64,000 nucleotides of DNA. Source: Nephromyces sp. MM_2019 (Eukaryota; Apicomplexa; Aconoidasida; Nephromycida). Location of the stretch: assembly GCA_015657535.1 (NCBI GenBank), contig JADHZB010001199.1:21967-85966 (forward strand), written 5' to 3'. The notes beneath the pieces are model-generated. The model had not been told where the DNA came from. It saw only the letters and a list, made by a program, of their open reading frames with translations, and made no database searches. Below are positions 12,325-23,075 of the stretch, one piece after another; positions within the stretch are counted from its first letter, which is position 1; every line of letters begins with the position of its first letter. The translations under genes were made by a program, and so were the position numbers.

Positions 12325-13776
12325 ATGAAGCAATCTTCCGGGGCATACGGGGCTTTCAAAAAAACTGAGGTGGAGTATAACGCAGGCCATCGGATGAGGG
12401 TCGCTGTTCGATCAGTGCCAATGTCTGCGGTGCTCTATAACACACAAAGCACTAAGCTCCAGCAGCAGCTGAACACACAGATTAATCAAAGTTACGATAT
12501 CTGGGACAGCACAGCGGCTCCAAATGGCTTGTTTGACAAGCAGCTTCCTAGGTTTAGCATAAACCAAAAACCTACGTTACGACACTTTATGAGAGCCTCT
12601 TCCAGAAGTAGTCACATGATGAAAAATTCAGTTCCACATCACAACACCGTTTCACATCAATCCCGTGGCGTGGGCAGAAAATTCCTTACTTTTACCAGCC
12701 CACCGTGGTGCTATACAGAAGACGCACATCATTTTTGGCGAAACAAGCAGTTCATTAGGGAAAAAACTTACCTGGAGAGGACAAAGAATGTCCACATACC
12801 ATTAACGTCTCATCCTAATTTTTTTCGAGCCAAGCAGGTACTACTGCCCACATTTCCTGATACCCAATATGACTTTACAGCTGAAGATGTCTCCGATATT
12901 TCACCCTACCAGCAACACACATTGGGAGTCCCATATGACACTCCAAGCAGCTGCATATCACCCTTAGAAATCGGCGTATCCAACGGCAGTGAAGTGATCA
13001 TACAAAGTGCCTTGGCACAACATTCACACGATAGTAATGGAAACTGGAGAATACAAAGTGAAGGAAGGGGCGGCTTTGAAACTGGTTCAAGGCTCCCTTG
13101 CGGCAATGCCACCGGTTTCCTGAACAATCAACCACATTTTAAGAGACAAAAACTCCCGCCTCAGATAGTCCAGGAAAGAAAGCTCCAGGAAAGAAAGTAC
13201 CATCAAGAGAATCGCACTTCTGCAAGGTATAGAGGTGAGTATCAAAAACCTGATCAACGATTACTTGGTCAGCAGGAATCAGTGACGCATATCCCGCATG
13301 GCATCACAAAACTAAATCACAAGGTACGCAGCGAAGGAACAGGAAAGAGTGGCAACATAATACGACAAAAATTTACCCTTGCGCCCAAGCATCTCTCAGC
13401 AACTACTAAATCCAGCAATTATAACCATGGAACTAAACTTAACGGTATCCTAGATCTCCACGGTACTACGCCGTTAGAGACTAAGGCTGCAGCAGGATCT
13501 TTCAGGCTATCCGCTAAGAATTTCACTTCGAATGACCTACAAACATCACTTTACGAGGGAAGTCTGCAAGACGTGGCTATATCTTTGGAAATGAGTACTA
13601 AGCAGGGGAAGCAAAGTAACAAAAGTGACCCAACTCTTGGCAACTCCATTGAGGAGCTAACTGACAACCTGGTGGAAACCATAGCGAAATCCAGAGAACT
13701 TGAAGAGAAAGCTGAAATGGAACTCAAGAGAGTAACTTTAAGTCCAGACTGTACTGGTACAATCACAATAGAGTGA
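12325..13776 (+). CDS. Intronless 483-aa protein of unknown function
   Basis: No family recognised. The open frame of 1.45 kb is far longer than expected by chance in this AT-rich sequence, and it starts at a true ATG. A possible splice acceptor (CTCCTTAG) lies immediately upstream, so the ATG could also be an internal Met of a downstream exon. The product is hydrophilic, basic and rich in His, Gln, Asn, Ser and Thr, with no membrane segment, signal peptide or obvious catalytic motif. It looks largely disordered. A repeated motif, QERKLQERKYHQE, lies near the middle. The C-terminus contains a likely coiled coil (IEELTDNLVETIAKSRELEE). A scaffold, nuclear or cytoskeletal role would fit the composition, but this is speculation. 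Its flanks are A-rich on the + strand, unlike other plus-strand genes here. Confidence 0.7.
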   Translation: MKQSSGAYGAFKKTEVEYNAGHRMRVAVRSVPMSAVLYNTQSTKLQQQLNTQINQSYDIWDSTAAPNGLFDKQLPRFSINQKPTLRHFMRASSRSSHMMKNSVPHHNTVSHQSRGVGRKFLTFTSPPWCYTEDAHHFWRNKQFIREKTYLERTKNVHIPLTSHPNFFRAKQVLLPTFPDTQYDFTAEDVSDISPYQQHTLGVPYDTPSSCISPLEIGVSNGSEVIIQSALAQHSHDSNGNWRIQSEGRGGFETGSRLPCGNATGFLNNQPHFKRQKLPPQIVQERKLQERKYHQENRTSARYRGEYQKPDQRLLGQQESVTHIPHGITKLNHKVRSEGTGKSGNIIRQKFTLAPKHLSATTKSSNYNHGTKLNGILDLHGTTPLETKAAAGSFRLSAKNFTSNDLQTSLYEGSLQDVAISLEMSTKQGKQSNKSDPTLGNSIEELTDNLVETIAKSRELEEKAEMELKRVTLSPDCTGTITIE

Positions 13777-15151
13777 AGCCTAAAAAATGCGTGGATATCA
13801 ACCGAGCGTAAAAGCAGCTGCGTGCCGCGGTTGACTAGCAAAGAAATGATTACTAGTTCATTACAACTTACGCCATAAATTTCTGAGAGCTGCAACAGTA
13901 ACTCGAGAGATACAGTAGCGAGAGACTACAGCAGCGAAGTACGATCAACTCACATAGAGAGTGAGATGCCAACAAATTACCAAGCAGCCTCATTTTACTA
14001 AAATGATCAATTATATTTTTACTGGCCTCGATTATTTTTGTCAGCCATAGCTTAGTTTACAATTAAAACTGCAAATCAAAAGGTTAAGAGCCGCGGTTTA
14101 GTCACACCAAAAATCCCTAAAATATTTGAATAGGAAAGATGAGGGAGGCAAGATCTGTATCAAAAATCTTCCCTTTCCGTCTCATGAGACATAAATTTTC
14201 AAAAACATCATATAAATAATTTAGTGGCGCAGCAGTGAAAACCACAATTAAACTGACATACAAGAAGCTTCAAAGCTTACAATATGAATCCTAAAATATA
14301 CAAGCGCTGAAACAAAAAATACCCGCATTTCAGCAAAAATTATAAGGCAGTATATTCAAAGTTCAAAATACGCGCGATAGTTCCTTAAAGAATGCATCCC
14401 GGAAAGAAGTAGAAGAAACGCAAATTATTAAACAGCTCAATAGCAAAAAGCCATTGAAGTATTATTAGTTTCATTGCCATGGCTGCATGACTATTGCTAT
14501 AACTAATCTCATTACATAAAAGGCACAGCTGTTCACTAGCATACCACAGTGACGAGGAAGTAGCCCAAAAAACTCTCCACACTAAAGGCACAGTGTAGGG
14601 CTGGTATGCAAGGTTCCTGTTATAGTAGCTATCCAAGGCAGGGTGAAAGCCGTCGAGCGATTAAGGGATGCAACAAAAAAGTGGATTCCCTTCGCTAACA
14701 AGAAAGCTAATAGCTACAGACGACAATCCATCCAAAACACAAAGGTAGCAGTACCTGAACATCTTCATACGTGCGCATATTCAAAGTGGCTATTCCTTTA
14801 GCTTCTAACCTTTTCTAAAGAAGGACTGAAAGAAAAAAATTATCGTTGCAATTCGCTTTATCGAATACAAGTAAAGTCACAGAAATACATTCCTCACAAC
14901 AAAAAAATGCCTTTCAGCAGAAACTCAGAAGAAGGGCTCGTTCTACAGTCTAAAGCAGACTGTAGAAATCAGTTTGCTAGACTATTCTTGCTAAATATAC
15001 ACAAAGGATAAACATTTGAAAAAACACATACAAAGATTAATATATTTTCTGGCAATACCCTTGTTGCATGCAATATATCTTCATTGGGATGAGCATATAT
15101 AAAGATAAATATATATTTTCCTGCAAGACCTTTCTTGCCTGCGATATGTCT
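13777..15151. other. Spacer between the convergent 483-aa ORF and the RCC1 gene
   Basis: A-rich on the + strand, mostly 3' flank. One minus-strand frame (about 14652-14385) is open for about 91 codons and reads like a hydrophobic peptide, but no acceptor or start codon supports it. The imperfect duplication next to the RCC1 stop is listed separately. Confidence 0.4.
15005..15142. repeat. Imperfect tandem duplication, about 60-70 bp unit
   Basis: Two copies of a unit with the skeleton AAAGATwAATATAT...TTTyCTGsmA...CTTGyyTGC...ATATsTCTTCA lie side by side, just 3' of the RCC1 stop codon on the minus strand. They probably sit in the 3' UTR. Confidence 0.6.
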
Positions 15152-18100
15152 TCAAAAAATTTTATCAACTTTTTTTCGAGAAGCTATTAAAGCTGATGTT
15201 TCTACTTCCTGAGATATGGCGAGGTTATGATTCCCACCACAAGCTACTTGAATAACTTTTTTTCCTGCAAGTCTGAAATATTCTACTTCTAATGGTAAAC
15301 TGCAGCTAGCAATAGGGCTCTCGACATATCCTGCACGTCCCAGCTGACCATCTCGGCCTCGGCCAAACATAAAAAGCTTGCCATTATCGGCAATTACTGC
15401 GGTATGGCCACCGCCACAACATATTTTGTCAATCCTGCAGCAGCAAAAAACAAAAATTATGATGCCACCAAAATTTATACTGGAAAGTGATCCCTGACTG
15501 CTTCGAAGGTCTTCAATAGCTTAGAACTAGCGGTTTGTGTATAAAACTTAACCACTTTACACTCTTCACTTCCCCCTTTAAATGGCAATCCATATCTAAA
15601 TTCCAGATACCCACATTTTATCAAAATGGTAAATACGCATGGATATTCTATTTTTATACTAGAAAAAAGACAAAAAATGTTTCAAACATACCTATAGCCT
15701 CGCAACGCTTCTACTATCCTTGGAGCATATGTATCACTGAGGACACCGTGACCGCACTGCCCATAAACTCTGAAAATAAAAAAAAACGAAGTTCAAAACA
15801 GGCATCTACCACCTGCAACAGGTACGCATCAGTGGCAATTTCTTGTGATAAGCAGCCATATAAAAAGGTTGTCACACACATGAGCAAAGAGACCCCCAGG
15901 AGAATAATACAATGACAAAAAAATACCCCAGCTAGTTACCAGTGAGCTCGACATGAGAGGAAGTAGCTATTGAATAATGCTAGCAAGTAATTAAAAAAAA
16001 AAATGTAACTCTAAATAGGGGAAAAATTCAACTTTAAATATATCGAAAAGCATTCAAATTCCTCAATTAAGCGAGAGCACAGCAGTCAACACCAGAACCA
16101 GCATACAAATAGATCAAGACAAGTCAAAGTACGCAAAAAAACAAAAGCGGAATTATATAAATTGCCACAACGCAGGCTCCATATATTATACTAGTACAGA
16201 AAATATATGAAGCGCTGCATGCAAATAAACAGCATGCAGCATATTAAGCCCTGATAGCAAGCATGTACACTAATATATTTTACCCGGAACATCTTCCTAA
16301 TCAAAAAAATATAAAAAATATTTTAAACATCCAACCAAACATAGTATAGCGACTTTAACAAAGACTGAGTTCATGCTATCGAGCAAAAACAATGATAGCA
16401 AGACTTGACAGGATCAAAGTCGGCGAAAAAATCTTCAAAAAATACAAAAAGTGGCCGAACCAATAGCCCCAAGTCAAAACTTCGCCTCTATCCGTGATGG
16501 CCCCTAAATGATAGGAGCCGCAGGAAAAATCCTTCACTCGGCTAGAAGAGATTGATTTCATCAATTTAGGAAAGGCAACAGATCTGGACTGCTTCCCGTG
16601 CCCAAGCTGCCCGAAGTCATCAAGACCCCTGCAGAAAAAATGTGAAAATTTGAAGATACAAGCACAGCGCATAGAATTAGAGTGGAAGAGATATACATAT
16701 ATACACATGTAGATTAGATTGGACTAGACTGGAGAGATTGGATAGATTGGATAAACTAGGGAGGGTAGATTGGATAGATTAGATTATATAGCCTAGATCA
16801 GATTACATAGATTTTGATATATACATTTATACAGAGAGAGAGCCTGAGCTGTGCAAATAAAGCATTGACATCATGGACACACATGGGGATATAAACTAGC
16901 AACTTTCGCTCACTCGGCTTACTCAGCAAGAAGCTATACCGTAGTAGTTTAGCTTGAAAAAAAAAATTTTTTAGCGCTCAAGCTATTCTAAAAGAGACGT
17001 ACTTCCACCCCGTCACTCAAGTGACGAAAAGGAGGGTTGCACATCAACCCAACACACTCGTTTGAAACTTTGACTCCTGTAATAGTTCTTCAATGCGTGA
17101 AAACAAACAAAGGTTCTTGGCATTATTATAATCACAATACACGAGGAACATGCAACTAAGGATTAACACAAAGAGTAGTGAAAAAAAGACGAGCACACAC
17201 ACAAGCTACCATAGTAACAAAGACGTTCGGATATACCGATGACTATATGCTGTGCAAAAAGTAAACTGAAGAGAAAAGAAGCATAAAAAACACCAGAGAG
17301 ACGAATTCACTCCTGGCTTTAACTATAAAATTAAATTACTATGCATCATCAATGAACTCATTTTTGATAGGAAGTCATCGCAAAAACGTAAGTGAATACC
17401 ATGTGTAAAGCTGCCCTTCCACAGTCAGTGCAGCAGCAAACATATCACCGCATTCAATCTTGACGATCTTCTCATTGACCTCCGAAGTGTTGACCTTCTT
17501 AGGAATCTAACTTTCTAAGGGGGGCTCCTCTACAAAATAGACGTGCAAATATGTGTGTGCGTGTGCTTGCGTGTATGTGGGCGTATGCGCATATTTGCGT
17601 GCGTGCGCATGTGATTATATGTGTTTCTGCATATGCGTGTGTGATTATATGTGTTTGTGCGTGTGTCTGTGTATGATTATAGGTGTTTGTGCGTGTGTGA
17701 ATCTCATGACTACATGTGTGTGCGTATGTGTGCATCTCATGATTAGATGTGTGTGTTTGTGTGCATCTCATAATTATATGTGCGTGTGATTATCTGTGTT
17801 TTGTATGATTATGCGTTTGTGCGACAAAAATATAGCAACATATCCTGTAAACACTAATTCTTCAACTACAAAAATTATGAAAAAAAGAAACTTCACACAC
17901 TGAGAAAAAACTTTCCAAGTTGTTAAAGTATAACAGCATGAAGATGAAACCACCAAGCAATAGAAGCAGAGGCACATTCAAATAGCAAAGCCTAAATCTA
18001 AGCAATAGCAGCGATAAAAACATGTTCTCGATAACCTACCACAGGAAAAGAAAATAAAAACAAAGAAAGAATGGCACCTCAATAAAGAGCGAACAGAATA

Positions 18101-21100
18101 AATCATTTGGCAAACGCATTCAACTGAATATACCAGTGGAAGGATGTGAAGCCCCAAAAGTATGCATTTCATTCGGATATGGAACAAGTAATTGACAGTG
18201 CATACCCACACTTTTCTGCTATTTTCGCACACAAAAAAGTGCCAAGGCAAGAGCGACTGATAATCTGGCTATCAGGTAGAATTTTAGTCGAAATTGCTAT
18301 TGCTAATCTCTTCAGTGGCCAGCTCAAGAACAAGGCAAAGTCAAATCTTCAAAAGCCCACGACAAATGCACATGTTAAAGAGAGCTAATCGCAGGAGACA
18401 TCCGAAGCTTAGTATGGACGCACAAGTTACCAACAAGCTCTAATAAAAAACAAGATATCAGCACGAGAAAGCTTCCAAGCAGTTTCCAGAGTTGCTAAAG
18501 CAGCACGAAACTTGCATTAAAAACCTCAACACACACATAACTTAAAGCTATTAGAGCCTCAACTCATCACAAGTATAGGATATCATGCCTATCCAAAAAT
18601 AGGCTAGAAAAAAGGCAGAATTTCTGCTTTGAAGCTGCTGATTTCAGCAAATTATCTCATCGTATAACTACCTGAAGAAAGATGGTCGTGCACGATCCCC
18701 CAACTGTAGATTTCGCCAGACTCAGTCAAGGCTAAGGAGTGATTTTTGCAACATGCTACCTAAGGATAAAGAAAAAAGATTATGTATATCTTGGAAACTT
18801 GTGTAACATCGAAATGGCAAATAGAATAACTACTGCAGGGAAACAAAAAATTCGGGGAAAACTGCCTGCCAACTGTTGGAAAAATTACAGATACCTACAC
18901 ACACACGCTCAGTAGAGAAGGAGGATAAATTTATTTAAATTTTATTATTTAGGCTTTTGGCTACCTCTAATGCAGGGTATGAACAAACACTCGATGCACC
19001 AGATATTTTCACACACATGGCCACCATTTTGAGGTGAAAACAGCTTCTATCAGATTTATCAAGCATGAAGGATGCATCCTGATTGATAAGGAGGAACTAA
19101 ATTGCCAGTAAGAGGGAAATACATAGGAAAGCTACGAGCCTGTTTGTTCATGACTTTACGAAGCTGCTTCACTTCAAAAAATCACGCAAAAAGGTATTTT
19201 AACATGTATTCATGAGGAAATTATCAAACAGGGGGTGGGGAAACTGGAGATTACACATAGTTTTTTCGATATAAAATATATTCTAGCAACACATAACGCT
19301 TGATAAAAATCTATATAAAAAATATTGAAGACTTTTATTTCTATGCAAAAAATCATCTAAACTACAAAATATGAATGTTATCGTTGTTTCATTTATTACA
19401 GAATCATCATTAACGCGCAAAATCTTGCTCACGCATGCTCACGATATTCACTACAGCAGGAAAATACTCTGTAATTCAACGGTTAAGTAAAAGAGAGATA
19501 AACCACCACCCATATAATCATTAGCCTACCTGCACAACTCGCTTCCCTTGTAAAGGGCCACAAGCCTCACCGAGAGACAACCCGGTGGCAGGCTTTCTCC
19601 GAGCCCATAGGTCATCACTTTGCTCTTTGAAAGTAAAGAAGACAGGCATGTATAGAGAAAATCGCCAGTACTACATTTAATATGAAATTTCAAGTGAGAA
19701 GCTAATATTCCGAAACTTCACAATATATATAATATTGTTTTATTATCGAATAGATATTATTCAATGTATTATTCATTTGTAAATTATCAAAAATTCAACA
19801 TTTTTATATAAAATGTTAAGTACCTATAATACCCATTAAAGACACTCCATGAGACGTCCTAAATGATTGATATTACGGTGTACGTACACTACAAGGGGTA
19901 AAAATGGGAAAAGACTACAAGCATTGCAGCAGAGAAGCTACCTCATATCTTTTACATTGAAGTGCAATAGCTTAGCCATTTCAATACATCTGCCGAGGTA
20001 TTCAACACATCATTACATAGAGCTGATAATGGGCTTTAGTCAACACATGTACGGCCCAAAAGGCAAGTCTTGATAAATCACTGTACATTAATATAGGGAT
20101 AAAGACAAAAAATTTTAATTTCCTTCATTTTACATTTAGACTTGGAGAATACTTAACGTTATAAAAACTATGAAATCATGCCATATTGGAGGTACTCAGC
20201 TTCAAACAAAATGCAATATTCATCGCCTTCTCTGCAATAATATATATAAGGGAGTAGAGCTTTTACAACTATTTACGTAGATACTTAGAATATAGAATCA
20301 GGCAGATACAAAATAAATCATCAGCTGATTGTAAAATACACAGTGCAAGTCTACATTCGAAAATTTTCACTAAGAAAATTTTTTGAATTTGGGTTTAAAC
20401 TAACTTAAAGCACTAAAACCTAGATGATGAAACCCTAAACTCTAGAAGATGAAACCCTAAACCCCAAACTCTAGATGATGAAACCCTAAAACCTAAACCA
20501 TTTTTTAGGACATGTATTTAGAACAGGTACGGTACGCTGCAGAATTTCACTTAACAACTTATTGGAAAATCAATAAATAAATGCGGTATTAGCACCATAT
20601 ATCTAAGCTCAAATTAACTTTCATACTAACCTGTAGGATTCTGGCGACCACATTGTCCAGAGGTATTTTTACCATAAGAATAAACTACTCCATCTTTTGT
20701 CAAAAGTAGCATGTGGGATTCACCACAGCAAAACTGAAAAGAAAACACAACAACGAAAACTATTTACATCTTCAATAGCCAAGAATTTCAAGAAGAGAAA
20801 ATCAACGATACCTGAGAGCTAAGAGACATCTTCTAGAAAAAAAGCGCATTCATATAGACTTGAATTGACGTATATTTGCGGAGGTATCGCGGAATAAAAC
20901 AAAAGAATCATTAAAATGTTGATTTAACTATTGAGTTAAACATAAAAGTGCGTAAAGTTCAATTGAACTTGGTGCACCTTTTGTATCACCATGCAGAGAT
21001 GTGGCCACACAAACGGCTGATACAGTCAGAAAAAGATAAAATGGATGAAGGATCTTCATGATTTCAGTAAGCTTGCAAAGATACGCGAATAAACAATGAA

Positions 21101-23075
21101 CTAAGTTGGGATCCATCAACTGTCTGATATATCAAATCAAATAATATCCATAGGATGCCTTGATTTTAATAGTGAAGGAATATTAATAATAACTAACAAT
21201 GGAGATTTGGCCCTTTATTATCTATGGCAGGCTCTCATTTAGAAAATAGACGCAGCCTGCACGCCAAGCATGTTGCGTGCGTGTCTGTGTGTATGCGCCA
21301 AGCATATAAAGTAGCATAAACACATAGAAGAAGCTACTAGGACCAAGATCCTGCTAGTAATGGCAGATAGAGTGAGACTAGCGACGAGCCCCATACGACC
21401 TGTGCAATATTGAGCTTCCAAAGTTCACACAACCGTACTAGCTGAGGCACAGTTTGTACACCAGCCGATGAAAGCTCCGAAGCATTCTCTGCTAAGCCTA
21501 ACTGGTTATCTTGAAGGCGTCCCCAAGTGAATAGCTGCATTAATTACAAAATTTGTAAAATGTATTTAATCAACTGTGAATTCCTCAGAAAAGTAAATAT
21601 TCAATGCAAAAGTGTAGTTGCTGCTTCTATAGACGAAAAATGGAATACAGATAATATCAATTGCATCGCACAAGAGAGCGCCCTCCCAAAGTTCATCCAT
21701 ATTAGTCATGTATATTGCAAAAAAATTAACTAGAAAAAAAGCAAGTATAAAAAAAAGAAGCAAAAATTAACTAGAAAAAAAGCAAGTATAACGAAGAGAA
21801 GCAAAAATTAACTTTAAAAAATTCATGGAAATCTGCAACGGTCAAAATATAAGAGTGATGTCACATGATACCCTTCCCTTGGTCGTAAGGCAGGCCGAAT
21901 GAAAGAGATTTGCACCACAAGCTTCTACAATTTCGCTTGGTTCTAAGGCCATTCCCTTTATCGATGAAGGTGCGGCGTATGTTGCTGTGTCATTCTGGTA
22001 GATAAATTGCCAAAGAGGTTTTACAATCATTTAGTCCCGAGAGGACGAGAAAACTTAACGCAAATTTTGCAACATGAAGCGTAGCTTACACCGCAGGAAC
22101 AAGCATGATAGAAAAACCTGGAAAACTACCTCGTATCCCATAATAACGTGCCCGACCAAAAGCACTATGACAAAGGTAAACCGGCGAGTGCACGACTAAA
22201 GGCAAGCAAAGATGAGGCTTCTTCATCCAATTATACAAATATATACCGACAAAAAGCTAAGAGTATTAATAACTGCTATAGAAGTGCAGTAAGATGCTAC
22301 CAAAGCAATTGTGGGTTAGCAGATAGTGTGGGTCCTCGAAAAGAGCCGCATTGCAAAATTTGTCCGTAGAAAAAAGTGCTCCATATTTACGCACAATGAG
22401 GGACCTTTAAAACATAATACAAAAAACGAAAAAATGCTGATATCATGCTTAGATCAGTCGTTTTCCAGCAAAAAAAAAACCATGCCATCGACGCGTTAAG
22501 ATCAAGCATTTCTTCATAGACACAAAATTCCATATAATGCAAAACAAAGAATTTAGCGTGACCAGAAAAACATGAAATGCATCATGCAATTACAAAGTGT
22601 CAGCTGGTGAAATTTAGAGGCAATAACCTGTCCCAACTGTCCATAAGTTCCATCACCCCAGGAAAAATCCTCCGTCTTATTATGCTGGCTGAGTGAGTCT
22701 AGGAAAACAAGACCCGCTCCGCAATGGTCTTTTCCTGCAGCTCTACCAGTGCTAAGTTGAAGAGGGAGAGACCTGCTTAAGCGAAGTTTTTGCTGAGAAG
22801 TAGCGTAGCTCAGTAATATCCCAGTGGCCACAAGCTTCAAAATGCACGAACCCTTAAATGAATCGGAGGAGTGGGAATAATCAGTTGAGCCACCATAATA
22901 TGGGAATGGATTCGACGACAGATACAGCGCCCGTGAAGCAACCGTGGTATTGGTCTGATTCTTCGCTATTTTTGAGAAGCCGTGAAAATTGGGGTAGCTT
23001 ATCCCAATAGAAGCTATTCTGCAAGTGGAAATAGCCGGGGAACCTGGAACTGACGCAAAAGCTGCTTCATGACGC
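15152..23075 (-). CDS. RCC1-repeat (regulator of chromosome condensation-like) beta-propeller protein
   Basis: RCC1 repeats fold into a seven-bladed propeller, used in Ran guanine-nucleotide exchange and in other scaffolds. Exons on the minus strand: 23075-22628, 21994-21872, 21534-21400, 20733-20631, 19624-19530, 18759-18672, 17506-17400, 16628-16446, 15769-15692, 15434-15152. Nearly all joins are in phase. The join from 18672 to 17506 is not, so a small exon is missing there. Blade signatures recur: [53 protein letters not shown] and [11 protein letters not shown], each followed by a C-G-x-x-H segment such as [12 protein letters not shown] or [12 protein letters not shown]. The last blade runs to a stop at 15152. 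The first visible exon has a Ser/Asn-rich lead-in and no Met, so the start lies upstream. Ran-GEF function is possible but unproven, because RCC1-like proteins are diverse. Confidence 0.85.
16705..16815. repeat. Degenerate GATTA/GATTG microsatellite
   Basis: Many variants of AGATTGGATAGATT follow one another over about 110 bp inside an RCC1 intron. Simple slippage-type repeat. Confidence 0.7.
17545..17812. repeat. GT-rich minisatellite with GATTATATGTGTTT units
   Basis: On the + strand, about 270 bp of GTGTGCGTGTG-type sequence is punctuated by repeated GATTATATGTGTTTGTGCG and by CATCTCATGATTA variants. This gives a higher-order period of roughly 25-30 bp. It lies in the RCC1 gene between exons. 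Open frames on both strands here are products of the repeat, not genes. Confidence 0.8.
20400..20502. repeat. Interstitial telomere-like repeats (AAACCCTAAA)
   Basis: Three AAACCCTAAA words plus variants (AAAACCTAGA, AAACCCCAAA, AAAACCTAAACC) are embedded in repeated CTAGATGATG or CTAGAAGATG spacers. They lie in the RCC1 intron between exons 20733-20631 and 19624-19530. The word matches TTTAGGG-type telomeres, known from coccidia and many other protists and plants. It is flanked by gene on both sides, so it is internal, not a chromosome end. Confidence 0.7.
21728..21815. repeat. Short tandem duplication, about 42-bp unit
   Basis: The block ATTAACTAGAAAAAAAGCAA followed by GTATA and AGAAGC is present twice, with a partial third copy, inside an RCC1 intron. 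Confidence 0.65.

Noticed and set aside
17499..17789. 78- and 90-codon frames in the GT-rich repeat
   Set aside because: Products of the minisatellite (Cys/Val or His/Thr runs) with no independent support.
18146..18388. 80-codon plus-strand frame inside an RCC1 intron
   Set aside because: Lies antisense inside the RCC1 gene in A-rich sequence, with no family match or partner exon.
20400..20502. A chromosome end
   Set aside because: The telomere-like words are few, imperfect and flanked on both sides by exons of the same gene.
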